Positions 51,067-59,811 of a stretch of 64,000 nucleotides of DNA are shown here, piece after piece. Position numbers and translations under genes: made by a program. Origin of the DNA: Bradyrhizobium sp. WBAH42 (GTDB lineage Bacteria > Pseudomonadota > Alphaproteobacteria > Rhizobiales > Xanthobacteraceae); NCBI RefSeq assembly GCF_024585265.1, contig NZ_CP036533.1, forward strand, positions 7,821,001 to 7,885,000, given 5' to 3'. The notes beneath the pieces were generated by a model, which saw only the letters and a list, made by a program, of their open reading frames with translations, searched no databases and had not been told where the DNA came from. Numbering within the stretch: position 1 is the stretch's first letter; every line of letters starts with the position of its first letter.

Positions 51067-54000
51067 CGGAGATTTTCTGTCCGCACCTTGAGTTGCTGCC
51101 GAGACATGAAGCGTTCGCGCAGACGCATGATCGACCGCTCGAATCCGTCGACGTAGGTAAATGCGACGGGAACGATCAGCAGAGAGAGCGCCGTTGACGT
51201 CAGCAGGCCGCCGATCACGCTTATCGCCATCGGCTGACGGAAAGTGGCATCTGCCCCGAATCCCATTGCGATCGGCAGCATGCCTGCGATCATCGCGATC
51301 GTCGTCATGACAACGGGACGAGCACGCTTGCTGCAAGCATCGACCAGGGCGTCATGCATGGAAAGGCCGCGTTCTCGCATTCCGACGACCGCATATTCCA
51401 CGAGCAGGATGGAATTCTTGGCCACGATCCCCATCAGCATGACGAACCCGATCATGACCGGTAGATCGAGTTCGCTGCGAGCGACGAGCAGGGCGACGAA
51501 AGCACCGCCGACAGAGAGCGGGAGCGCGGACAGGATGGTGACCGGCTGTAGAAAATCCTTGAACAGCAGCACGAGCACGCAGAACATGGACAGCACGCCG
51601 GCGACGAGCGCCATGCCGAAGCCGGCCGCGAGCTCTCCTGCAAGCTCGGAATCTCCGGTGCGGATGAGTTTCACGGCCGACGGCATGTTCTGAATCGCGG
51701 GGAGGGCCATGGCTGTCGCCTGGGCTGTTCCGAGCGCCATTCCGCCGAGGTCGGCATCGACCGTTACGTAGCGGCGGCGATCATAGCGGTCGATTTGGGA
51801 CGGGCCGCTTTCCACCGCAATCGCCGCAACGCTCGACAATGGAACCGGACCATTCCGTCCGCTCACGCGCATGTTGGCCAGCGTGTCCATGTTTTGTCGA
51901 GCCGCGTCCGAGACGCGTACCCGGATATACACTTGCCGGCTATCGAGGTTGAGGCGTGCGACCTGCGCGTCGAAGTCTCCACTGGTAGCTATTCGAACGA
52001 CATCGCCGATCGAGGCAGTGGTGACCCCTCGCTCCGCCGCCTGTTGCGGATCTGGGCGAACGACGATCTCGGGACGCTCTAGGCTTGCCGTCGACTTGAT
52101 ATTGGTGAAGCGTCCGGCACCCCGCAGCTCTTGCTCGAGGGTCTGAGCACTCGCTCTGAGTGCCTGCACGTTGTCACTCGAGAGAATGAACTGGATTTTC
52201 TCGCCGAGGCCGCCACTGCCGATTGCAAATCGTGCACCGGGGATCGTGGGAAGCCTTGTACGGACCCGGTTTTCGATCGTGACTTGGCGTTCACGTTGAC
52301 CACGGGGAGCCAACATGAGCACCAGGGCTCCTCTGCGGACTTCGCCGGCTTGCTGTGCTCCAGGTCCGATTGTCTGCGAATCGCCCACGGTGGTGAACAC
52401 GTTCTCGATTCCAGGCACGTCCTTCAGAGCGGCGCGCGTATCTTCGGCAACTCTCAGCGTGCTCTGCAGCGAGCTACCAGGCGGAAGCTCGATACTCACC
52501 GTCGTGTAGCCGCGATCGGAGGCGGGAATCAGTCCCGTGGGGATGAGCGGTATGAGGGCGACCGAAGCGAAGAAGAATAGTAGCGCTCCGAGCGCCGTTG
52601 TCTTCCGGTGTCTCAGGCACCAGCGGACCGCCGAGAGATACGTTGTGGTCAGGACGCCGTCCTCATGCTCCGCTGACGGTTTCGATTTGAGCAAATAGGC
52701 GGCCATCATTGGCGTGAGCAGGCGGGCCACGACCAATGAAGCCAGTACAGCGATGACCGCTGTCCACCCGAACTGCTTGAACAGCATGCCCGAAATACCG
52801 CTCATGAGTGCGGTGGGCAGAAAGACGACGACCAACGTCATCGTGGTTGCGACAACCGCAAGCCCGATCTCCGTCACGGCCTCGCTCGCCGCCTGAAGGA
52901 TCGGCTTGCCCATCGCGCGATGCCGCTCGATATTCTCGATCTCGACGATCGCATCGTCTACCAGGATGCCGACGATCACCGCCAGCGCGAGAAGCGTCAC
53001 CGTATTGAGGGAGTATTCGAGCCAGGCCATCGCAGCGAAGGCGGGAAGAACCGACAGCGGAAGGGCAGCGGCGGCAATCAGGGTTGCTCGCCAGTCGCGC
53101 AAGAACCACCAGACCACGAGAACCGCCAGCAGTGCGCCCTCGTAGAGCATGTGCATCGAGCCGGCGTATTGCTCAAGGGTATAGTCGATGGATCCCGAGA
53201 CTTGCTTGATCTTCAGCGTCGGGTCCGCCTTCTCGAGCCGCTCCATTTCTCGTCGAACAGTGGCGGCGATCTTCGTTTCATCGAAGCCTTTGGCGCGGTA
53301 TATCCTGAATCCGACGACGGATTTTCCGTCGAGCAAAGCGAGCTGCGTGCGATCGGCGATGGTGTCCTGGACGGTTGCCACCTGGTCCAGGCGTGCCTTG
53401 GGTAAGCCCGAGAGCGCAATCGGGAGGGCAGCCAGATCCGACGCTTGGCGCACGATTGCGGTGGTGCGGACGGCCTGTTCGTTTTGCTCCAATTGGGCTC
53501 GGCCGCCGGATGATTGCTGCTGAACCTGGCGCAACGTGCGCGAAACATCCGCTGCGGTGATGCCGAGAGCGGCGAGGCGCACCGGATCGACCTCCACGCG
53601 CACTTCGCGCTGTACGCCGCCGACGCGTTCGAAGCGGCCGACGCCGGGGACTCCCAGAACAGCCTTGGCGATGGTGTCGTCAACAAACCACGACAGCGCC
53701 TCTTCGTCCAATCGGGTTGACGATATCGCATAGATGAGCAGAGCATTTCCGCCGGCCCGTTGTGCGCTGACAGTCGGCGGCTGAACGTCTACCGGCAACT
53801 CTGAACGCACGCGGTCAACCGCATCCTTGGTCTCGATCAGAGCCTCCGAAAGACCCTTCTCGAGCACGAATTCGACCCCGATCGATACGCGGCCGTCCGT
53901 CACCGAAGTTCGCAGATGCCTGAGGCCGCTGAGCGTCGCGAGCGAATCTTCGACCTTGCGCGCAACCTCCGTCTCGAGCTGGGACGGCGCCGCTCCCGGT

Positions 54001-54152
54001 TGAGTCAAGGTGACATTGACGACCGGCAGGTCCAGATCGGGAAAACTCTGGATCGACAGCGCCCTAAAACCCCAGAGCCCGGCGATTGCGAGAACCGCAA
54101 ACAGCATGATGGACGGTATGGGGTTGCGGATCGACCATGTCGCGAGATTCAT
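51063..54152 (-). CDS. RND efflux permease (HAE1 family)
   Basis: The 1029-residue protein is a classic inner-membrane RND pump. MNLATWSIRNPIPSIMLFAV is the first helix, the proton-relay Asp pair is in GILVDDAIVEIENIERH, and the second half repeats the fold with MGIVAKNSILLVEYAVVGM. Large periplasmic porter loops (e.g. GIENVFTTVGDSQTIGPG) lie between. It needs an adaptor, encoded just upstream with an ATGA overlap, and an outer-membrane channel, which is not in this window. HAE1 pumps export drugs, lipids and signal molecules. Its operon promoter at 55370-55412 has the TetR-type palindrome. Confidence 0.95.
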   Translation of the reverse strand: MNLATWSIRNPIPSIMLFAVLAIAGLWGFRALSIQSFPDLDLPVVNVTLTQPGAAPSQLETEVARKVEDSLATLSGLRHLRTSVTDGRVSIGVEFVLEKGLSEALIETKDAVDRVRSELPVDVQPPTVSAQRAGGNALLIYAISSTRLDEEALSWFVDDTIAKAVLGVPGVGRFERVGGVQREVRVEVDPVRLAALGITAADVSRTLRQVQQQSSGGRAQLEQNEQAVRTTAIVRQASDLAALPIALSGLPKARLDQVATVQDTIADRTQLALLDGKSVVGFRIYRAKGFDETKIAATVRREMERLEKADPTLKIKQVSGSIDYTLEQYAGSMHMLYEGALLAVLVVWWFLRDWRATLIAAAALPLSVLPAFAAMAWLEYSLNTVTLLALAVIVGILVDDAIVEIENIERHRAMGKPILQAASEAVTEIGLAVVATTMTLVVVFLPTALMSGISGMLFKQFGWTAVIAVLASLVVARLLTPMMAAYLLKSKPSAEHEDGVLTTTYLSAVRWCLRHRKTTALGALLFFFASVALIPLIPTGLIPASDRGYTTVSIELPPGSSLQSTLRVAEDTRAALKDVPGIENVFTTVGDSQTIGPGAQQAGEVRRGALVLMLAPRGQRERQVTIENRVRTRLPTIPGARFAIGSGGLGEKIQFILSSDNVQALRASAQTLEQELRGAGRFTNIKSTASLERPEIVVRPDPQQAAERGVTTASIGDVVRIATSGDFDAQVARLNLDSRQVYIRVRVSDAARQNMDTLANMRVSGRNGPVPLSSVAAIAVESGPSQIDRYDRRRYVTVDADLGGMALGTAQATAMALPAIQNMPSAVKLIRTGDSELAGELAAGFGMALVAGVLSMFCVLVLLFKDFLQPVTILSALPLSVGGAFVALLVARSELDLPVMIGFVMLMGIVAKNSILLVEYAVVGMRERGLSMHDALVDACSKRARPVVMTTIAMIAGMLPIAMGFGADATFRQPMAISVIGGLLTSTALSLLIVPVAFTYVDGFERSIMRLRERFMSRQQLKVRTENLR

Positions 54153-55306
54153 CGACCGGCACCCTCGGCAGTGAAGGCTGCGTCGGCTTCGGTTGCCGTT
54201 GCCAACCGCACAATGTCTCCGTCATTCAGGAAGCCAGCACCTTGAACGATGACGTGATCACCGAGATCAATACCGGCAATAATCTCGACGCTGCTGTCTT
54301 GCCGGCGGCCGATGGTGACGGCCTTGAGCGCCACTCGTGGCCTGGGTTCATCTCCTGCGATCTTCAGCACATAGCTTCGACCATCGCGGATGACGACACT
54401 TTCGGCCGGAATGACGTGAGCCGGGCTTTCGCCGAGAATAATCTTACCGTTGACATACATGCCGGCTCGCGCCCGGCTCCCGGGCTCGATATCGGCGTAG
54501 ATGATGCCGAGACGTGATTGCGGATCCAGAGAGGGCGCGGTCTGACGGACCTGCGCAACAGCGGTGCTGCCATCCGCCAGTGCCAAGACAATGCGTTGAC
54601 CGGGCAGGATCTTCGTAAGCTGAGCAGCGGTGAGTTCACCCCGCCATTCAAGACGGTTCTGCCTGATCAAGCGAAACAATTCCTGCCCGACGGGGACGAC
54701 GGCGCCGAGCGTCGCCGTGCGTGAGCTGATGACGCCGTCGTCGGGAGCAACGACCTCGGCATATTTCAGCTGCAGTTGCTTGGAGGCGAGAAGCGCCTCC
54801 GCGGCTCTCGCGTCGGTTTCCTGCTGCAAGGCGTCTTTGTCACTGACGAAACCGCGGCTCTTCAAGCTCAACGCGCGCTGCCGGTTGGCTTCAGCCACGT
54901 CGTATCGAGCCTTCAACTGGGCTTCATCTGCGCGCAGGAGATCCGGATCGAACCGCGCGAGCACTTGGCCCTTCTTGACCTGGTCGCCGACGTTGACCAG
55001 GACGTCGGACAACTGATAGCCGCCGATCTGCGCTCCCACGCTCGCTTCCTGCCAGGCTGCGATCGTTCCGGAAGCGTCTATTGCCGTCTGCCACATCAAC
55101 TCACGGGCAGCGATGCTCGTGGCAGTCAATGCCGGCGCATTTTGAACCGGAACGGCAGCCATCGATGCGCGGCGGTTTATGATCGCAATCGTGACGACCG
55201 TGACGGAAAGTGCCGCAATCATTCCCACGGTAACTTTCGCATAGAATGCGACCTGGCGTTGACGCGGAGTGCCGGCGCCTTCGGCAGAAGGTGCGACCGC
55301 GGGCAT
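54149..55306 (-). CDS. RND efflux periplasmic adaptor (membrane fusion protein)
   Basis: The 385-residue protein has an N-terminal transmembrane helix (VTVGMIAALSVTVVTIAIIN), the biotinyl-lipoyl halves (WQEASVGAQIGGYQLSDVLV ... VVAPDDGVISSRTATLG), a coiled-coil hairpin (RADEAQLKARYDVAEANRQR) and beta-barrel and proximal domains (GMYVNGKIILGESPAHVIPA). The ATG at 55306 is taken as start; a TTG at 55366 would sit almost on the promoter. Its stop overlaps the pump start (ATGA). It bridges the pump and an outer-membrane channel. Confidence 0.9.
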   Translation of the reverse strand: MPAVAPSAEGAGTPRQRQVAFYAKVTVGMIAALSVTVVTIAIINRRASMAAVPVQNAPALTATSIAARELMWQTAIDASGTIAAWQEASVGAQIGGYQLSDVLVNVGDQVKKGQVLARFDPDLLRADEAQLKARYDVAEANRQRALSLKSRGFVSDKDALQQETDARAAEALLASKQLQLKYAEVVAPDDGVISSRTATLGAVVPVGQELFRLIRQNRLEWRGELTAAQLTKILPGQRIVLALADGSTAVAQVRQTAPSLDPQSRLGIIYADIEPGSRARAGMYVNGKIILGESPAHVIPAESVVIRDGRSYVLKIAGDEPRPRVALKAVTIGRRQDSSVEIIAGIDLGDHVIVQGAGFLNDGDIVRLATATEADAAFTAEGAGR

Positions 55307-55369
55307 GGTCACGGAATCGGACGCAGCTGTCCTCCGGTTCGGCTGAGACAAGGGGAGGTTCTCCAATAC

Positions 55370-55412
55370 TAGATTGTTTGATCTAATATATCGTGCAGCT
55401 TGCCCATGTCAA
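55370..55412 (-). promoter_or_regulatory. Promoter and TetR-type palindrome for the RND operon
   Basis: On the minus strand TTGACA (55407-55412) and TATATT (55385-55390) are 16 bases apart. TAGATTGTTTGATCTA (55370-55385) overlaps the end of the -10. The pattern repeats that at 42289, 45932 and 46807. The following 55413-55666 shows no gene. Confidence 0.7.
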
Positions 55413-55666
55413 TGTAAGCTCTCCCCTGAGCAGGGCTTCTCGTCGGCACCAAAGGTGAGCGCGCTCGACATCAGCCAAGCACCGCGAAATACCGCTCCCA
55501 GGGGGCTTGCTTCTGAAGCCGGGTCGATGTCGCGTCGAGGGCGACAGACCCGGGATCGCTCGGACGAGCAGCTCTAAAGTCCGTGCCGAATGCGACCACA
55601 AGACGCATTAGCTTTGCGTCCGCGACCGGTCGCTCACGAGGGGGCCGGCGGGAAGGTGCACTCACC

Positions 55667-56758
55667 TCATCTCGCGCGATAAATCCGTGTTTCTCCTTCC
55701 CGGAGTGTGATGAAAGAAGTCGGGTCTACGCCGGCTGCTTCAACTGCGGCCGCCAGGTCCTGTAGCGGCCGTTCAATCGCTTCGTGAGACATTTGGAAAG
55801 TACCATGGTGCATCCCGATACTCTGCTTGGCGCCGAGATCTTGATGTGCCTGGACAGCTTCCGCAGGATTCATGTGCATCGGACGCATGAACCAGCGCGG
55901 TTCATACGCGCCGATCCCGAGCAATGCGATGTCGGGCGATCCAAGTCGCCGCCTGATCTCGGAGAAGTGGGTGGAATAGCCGCTATCCCCGCCGAAATAG
56001 ACCCGCCGATCACCCTCCTGAATCAGGTAGCTGCCCCAGAGGCTTTTTTGGCGGTCGCGGAGCCCGCGCGCCGAGAAATGTTGTGTCGGCGCAAAAGTCA
56101 CTTTGCAGCCAGGCTTGACCTCAAAGTTCTCCCACCAGTCGAATTCGTGCACGCGGGTAAACCCAATCGAGCGGACCAGTTCTCGGTCGCCCGCAGCCAC
56201 CAGCACGATCGGCGAGAACTTCTGCTGGAGGCAACGCAGCGTGTCCAAGTCCAGGTGATCGTAGTGATTGTGGCTGATCAGAATGACGTCGATGCGCGGC
56301 AATTCATCGATAGGGACGCCGGGCTCTCTGACTCGTTTTGGACCGAGCCATCGGATCGGGCTTGCACGCAATGACCAAATTGGATCGGTCAGAATGTTCA
56401 AGCCTCTATGCTGAATCAAAAACGTGGCATGGTTCACGAAGGTGATGGCAACGTCGTTGATTCCGCACATGGCGCGTAGTCTGGGCACTGCCGCATTCTT
56501 TACGACGGCTGGCCAGCGGCTCCTCTTCTCGAAGATCATGCCCAGCGCGCTCGATACCGTGGGAGCGAACCCTCTCGGAAGGGTGGGATTATGGAAGCGT
56601 TGCCCGTCGAAGTGATCCGAGATTGGCCAGGTTGTCGGCGTCCGAGCCGTGCGGCTCGGATCCTGCAATACCTCGTCCGGTAATGTGTGCGCCGTCTCGT
56701 TGCCACCCAGCGCAGCTGCCGATTGTCCGTAACGCGGGCCGTTTGCGATGGAGCTCAA
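55667..56758 (-). CDS. MBL-fold hydrolase, NAPE-PLD/UlaG-like
   Basis: The 363-residue protein is a metallo-beta-lactamase-fold hydrolase. Its zinc ligands are in VILISHNHYDHLDLDTLRCL (HxHxDH), FAPTQHFSARG, YFGGDSGYSTHF and IGMHHGTFQMS. It has the strand FVNHATFLIQHRGLNILTDP, typical of the NAPE-PLD/lipid-hydrolase branch that cleaves N-acylphosphatidylethanolamines or lactones. The start is a TTG at 56758 with AGGAGGA five bases upstream; a longer frame exists but lacks such a site. The gene sits between the RND operon and a DUF3108 gene, consistent with lipid chemistry. Confidence 0.85.
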   Translation of the reverse strand: MSSIANGPRYGQSAAALGGNETAHTLPDEVLQDPSRTARTPTTWPISDHFDGQRFHNPTLPRGFAPTVSSALGMIFEKRSRWPAVVKNAAVPRLRAMCGINDVAITFVNHATFLIQHRGLNILTDPIWSLRASPIRWLGPKRVREPGVPIDELPRIDVILISHNHYDHLDLDTLRCLQQKFSPIVLVAAGDRELVRSIGFTRVHEFDWWENFEVKPGCKVTFAPTQHFSARGLRDRQKSLWGSYLIQEGDRRVYFGGDSGYSTHFSEIRRRLGSPDIALLGIGAYEPRWFMRPMHMNPAEAVQAHQDLGAKQSIGMHHGTFQMSHEAIERPLQDLAAAVEAAGVDPTSFITLREGETRIYRAR

Positions 56759-56787
56759 TGGCTCCTCCTGTTCGATCTCATGTGTTT

Positions 56788-57678
56788 CTATCTTTGAGCG
56801 GTGTGTGAGTATTGTGTGAGACGTGCCTGAAGCGTCGTGAACCCCAGCCTTGCCGAGAGAGACACCGGGATGTAGATCTTTTGTGCATCGACGAACCCAA
56901 AGGTCATTTCGGTCTCGCCGAGCGATCTGTTGGGCGTTCCCGCGTGTGGACCGTTCCCATTCCGTATTTCGCCCGCAATGGGTGTTATTCGCAGCTCGCA
57001 TGCGGTCAGTGGGCCCGTGAACGGACCGCGAGTTGCGATCTGCGTCTCTTTTCTCTTCAGAGCAATATCGAAACGCCGTACGCCATCAAAGACTGGCACA
57101 GTACGATCGCAGGCTCCGATCTCACTCTTTCCATCGGCCTTGACCGCCGATGCCAACAATCCACTGAGCGGATCGATAATGTTCTTCAGATGCTCCGGCT
57201 CGATCGGAGCCCGCCGCGACGCCTGATCCAGGGGTGGGTCGACCGTCAGCTTATCGACCGCGCCTCCAGACATAACCAACGCAACCTTTTGAACCCGCTG
57301 GCTGCCCCGATGGTCGAGATCGAATTTCGTAGGTGTAAGAATGCCATTCTTGTAGGTGCCGCTCGTTACGGCCTCTCCGGTCGCGGAACTCATCAGTCTT
57401 GCAGCGCCGGAGGTCCGGTAATTTGTCCGCACGGTGTAGGCGCTGCCGCGTACAGCGAAGATAACGTCGGCGTGCACGATCGTGAGGCCGGCGAGGGTGA
57501 CCTCATACTTGGCGCGGATATCGCTATCTGCCGCACGTGAGGGCAGGCTGGAGGGAAGCAGGAGCAGGAACGCCCCGTACGCCGTTGCGGAAGCCCGGAT
57601 TGCTGCGACGATCTTGCTCCGAGACAGGCGGCATCTTCGGGCGTGTCGCCGGGTCGCCTCAGGATCCGAAATGACCAT
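56788..57678 (-). CDS. DUF3108-family exported protein, copy 2
   Basis: The 296-residue protein begins MVISDPEATRRHARRCRLSR with a basic leader and a hydrophobic segment AYGAFLLLLPSSLPSRA; the mature domain ADSDIRAKYEVTLAGLTIVH and ENIIDPLSGLLASAVKADGK correspond to copy 1 at 42525. It ends in QARLTQYSHTAQR. GAGGG precedes the ATG. The promoter region (57704-57719) contains a TAGAATATTTAGTCTA palindrome. Two DUF3108 genes in the same putative regulon suggest paired lipid carriers. It is separated from the MBL gene downstream by about 30 bases, so they are probably co-transcribed. Confidence 0.75.
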   Translation of the reverse strand: MVISDPEATRRHARRCRLSRSKIVAAIRASATAYGAFLLLLPSSLPSRAADSDIRAKYEVTLAGLTIVHADVIFAVRGSAYTVRTNYRTSGAARLMSSATGEAVTSGTYKNGILTPTKFDLDHRGSQRVQKVALVMSGGAVDKLTVDPPLDQASRRAPIEPEHLKNIIDPLSGLLASAVKADGKSEIGACDRTVPVFDGVRRFDIALKRKETQIATRGPFTGPLTACELRITPIAGEIRNGNGPHAGTPNRSLGETEMTFGFVDAQKIYIPVSLSARLGFTTLQARLTQYSHTAQR

Positions 57679-57703
57679 CGTCCCTCATTCAGAATTGCAA
57701 TTA

Positions 57704-57719
57704 TAGAATATTTAGTCTA
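57704..57719. promoter_or_regulatory. TetR-type palindrome between DUF3108 copy 2 and TetR 1
   Basis: TAGAATATTTAGTCTA is a degenerate member of the TAGAT...ATCTA family, 26 bases upstream of the DUF3108 start and 70 bases upstream of TetR 1. It probably allows autoregulation. Confidence 0.55.
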
Positions 57720-57788
57720 TTAAAATTATGGTCACATCGTGGCGAAATGTATATGATAGATGAAATGCTCTAACTAAGTGGCGTGGCA

Positions 57789-58478
57789 ATGAGAAAGCTC
57801 GATCCGGTCAAACACGAAGAAAAGCGGCAGCAGATCCTGCAAGCCGCATCCCGGTGCTTTATGCGTGATGGCTTCCGGGGCGCGAGTACGTCCAGCATAT
57901 GCGCCGAGGCCAAAATCAGTCCCGGCCATCTCTATCACTACTTTTCGAGCAAAGAGGCCATTGTCAGTGCGATGGCCGAGTCCCGCTTGGCGCAAGCTGC
58001 CGCGCACCTTGGCGCGACGACCCCCGGGCCGGACGTAGTCACAGCGTTCTTGGGAGCGATTGAGTCTGGAATCGGCGTCCGCGATCCCTCAGCGAATGCC
58101 TTGATGCTGGATTTGCTTGCTGAATCTGCGCGCAACCCGGTAGTTGGCGGGATATTGCGCGAAAATCACCGCGAGATGCGGATGTTGCTGGCAAGCCTCT
58201 TGCGTAAAGGCCAGGAGCGCGGCCAGATTGATCTCAAGCTTGATCCAGATGTAGCCACGTCGATCCTTTTCAGTTTTGTCGACGGCGCGAAAGCGATGAT
58301 GATCCGCGATCCTGATCTGGACCAGGCAAAGAGCATTGAGATGCTGAAGATCGCTATATCTCGCTTCCTGCGTGCTCCGGATGTCGCGAATTCGGACGCG
58401 TCAGCCACCGATGGCCCCGGCGCAGCCGCGAACGGCATGAGGGCGCGCCCGATCTCGCCGAGGCCGGTAAGATCTTGA
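57789..58478 (+). CDS. TetR/AcrR-family regulator 1
   Basis: The 229-residue protein begins MRKLDPVKHEEKRQQILQAA and has the DNA-binding helices GFRGASTSSICAEAKISPGH and LYHYFSSKEAIVSAMAESRL. The C-terminal helical domain includes SANALMLDLLAESARNPVVG. The recognition helix is nearly identical to that of the second TetR protein (59020-59673), so both should bind the same palindrome family. A GTG six bases upstream is a less likely start. Paired paralogous TetR genes in one cluster suggest that two effectors or two stages are sensed. Confidence 0.92.
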   Translation: MRKLDPVKHEEKRQQILQAASRCFMRDGFRGASTSSICAEAKISPGHLYHYFSSKEAIVSAMAESRLAQAAAHLGATTPGPDVVTAFLGAIESGIGVRDPSANALMLDLLAESARNPVVGGILRENHREMRMLLASLLRKGQERGQIDLKLDPDVATSILFSFVDGAKAMMIRDPDLDQAKSIEMLKIAISRFLRAPDVANSDASATDGPGAAANGMRARPISPRPVRS

Positions 58479-58625
58479 GTTATGACCGGCCGTCTCCGAC
58501 GTCGGTAGTGTTGATCTCATGCGACGTCACGCTGGCTGCCTTCTCTTCGGAGCACTGAGCCAGACAGAGAGTACCCAGACCATTGAGTAGACTAGCTCTC
58601 CTGAGAGTCCCGCGGAGATTTCATC

Positions 58626-58832
58626 ATGCCGATTCCTACTGGAGTTGCCGGTGCCAACATTAGACGAGGCGACTTGGTGAAGCTCGTCGACGGCAAGCTC
58701 TTTCCCGCTTTATCAAGCGAGGCGCACCTGGGTGTAGCCGCAGAATCGATACTCGAAGGCGCTGAGATGTTTTGCAGCACAGAAAAGCACTGGCGCAACG
58801 CACCCAGCAAAGATCGCTCGGAATTCTCGTAA
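58626..58832 (+). CDS. Short hypothetical protein (68 aa), doubtful
   Basis: The frame opens MPIPTGVAGANIRRGDLVKL and contains VDGKLFPALSSEAHLGVAAE, a pattern seen in small phage capsid-decoration proteins and similar beta-barrels. A ribosome site is plausible (GCGGAGATTTC). No neighbouring phage gene supports it. It lies within a 540-base stretch between the two TetR genes that otherwise shows nothing. It may be non-coding. Confidence 0.35.
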   Translation: MPIPTGVAGANIRRGDLVKLVDGKLFPALSSEAHLGVAAESILEGAEMFCSTEKHWRNAPSKDRSEFS

Positions 58833-59019
58833 GGGCGCTTATCGGGTAGTAACTGTCTTCAAATTGCCCGTCGGGGTATTCGGCTAAGCTACCCCGCCAT
58901 TCACTATGCGCTTTATCTGTATTGCGCCCGCAAACTTGGCGCCAAGCTTTGCCCAAATTGCTTCGATTCGGCTACGGTTCCGCGCTGATGAGCCACGTCC
59001 CTGGTTGAAACGATAATGG

Positions 59020-59673
59020 TCAGGCGGAGCGCGATCGTTGCGTGGTCTTCTTCGCGCGAGAAGGATTTGGTCTCTTGTCCTCCGCGGGGGAAGACAGGAG
59101 ATGCTCAACCATCAGCTTGAATTGGGCCACGACCTTTTTGGTGTCCTGTTTCGGGTCGTGCAGCGAAACCGCCTTGGTCGCATCCACGAGACCGACGATT
59201 GCGACAGCCGCGAGCTCGGGATCGAGCTCCGGCCGGATCTCCCCCTGGCTCTGTCCGTGGCGTATCACGTCGGCGAGAAGGCCGCGCATGCTTCGACTGC
59301 GCCCATGCAATATCTTGGCCATCTCGGGATTGCGCCTGCTTTCCGCGAGCATTTCGAAGAAGAGCGCGGCTTGCGCGGCCCCCCCGGGCTGCTCTTGGAT
59401 TTCGGATAGCAGCGCCGATATGACCGAACCGCCGTCAGAGGCGATCTGCTTGAACCGCTCGGAAGCCCCCTCGAGCCGGGCGTCGGCCATCGCCGCGATG
59501 ATGGCGTCCTTGCTGTCGAAGTAATGGTAGAGGTGGCCAGGGCTGATTTCCGCTTCGGCGCAGATCTGGGCCGTGGAGGCCCCATTCAGGCCGCTCCGGA
59601 GGAAACACCGCATAGCGGCTCCCAGGATTTCCTGACGCTTCTTTTCGTGCTTGATCGGGTCGATTTTCCGCAT
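59020..59673 (-). CDS. TetR/AcrR-family regulator 2
   Basis: The 217-residue protein begins MRKIDPIKHEKKRQEILGAA, closely paralogous to TetR 1 over the DNA-binding domain (STAQICAEAEISPGHLYHYF, SKDAIIAAMADARLEG) but more divergent in the ligand domain (EIQEQPGGAAQAALFFEMLA). It ends in a basic tail SRAKKTTQRSRSA. It is transcribed divergently from the thermostable-hemolysin operon, with TAGATCAAATAATCTA between them, and probably represses that operon and itself. Confidence 0.92.
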   Translation of the reverse strand: MRKIDPIKHEKKRQEILGAAMRCFLRSGLNGASTAQICAEAEISPGHLYHYFDSKDAIIAAMADARLEGASERFKQIASDGGSVISALLSEIQEQPGGAAQAALFFEMLAESRRNPEMAKILHGRSRSMRGLLADVIRHGQSQGEIRPELDPELAAVAIVGLVDATKAVSLHDPKQDTKKVVAQFKLMVEHLLSSPAEDKRPNPSRAKKTTQRSRSA

Positions 59674-59733
59674 AAGGGCTTCTATAAACTGGACTAATTG
59701 CTCCAGCAACCCCCGATTTTTTAGCCCGAAAAA

Positions 59734-59777
59734 TAGATCAAATAATCTAATTGTCATGAAATAGACTGAATGATCGA
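59734..59777. promoter_or_regulatory. TetR-type palindromes in the divergent TetR 2/hemolysin promoter
   Basis: TAGATCAAATAATCTA (59734-59749) and TAGACTGAATGATCGA (59762-59777) are two family members 12 bases apart. On the plus strand TAGACT/TAGAAT hexamers 17 bases apart (59762, 59785) could serve the hemolysin operon; on the minus strand ATGACA and TATTTT could serve TetR 2. Confidence 0.6.
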
Positions 59778-59811
59778 TCTAGTTTAGAATTCTTCTATGG
59801 AGGGTTCGACT

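Noticed and set aside
50326..51336. Long upstream extension of the YkgJ gene
   Set aside because: The extension is Arg/Asp-rich and overlaps the RND pump gene; the ATGA overlap at 51063-51066 marks the true start.
58626..58832. Phage decoration-like short frame as evidence of a prophage
   Set aside because: No other phage gene, integrase or attachment site is seen within the window.
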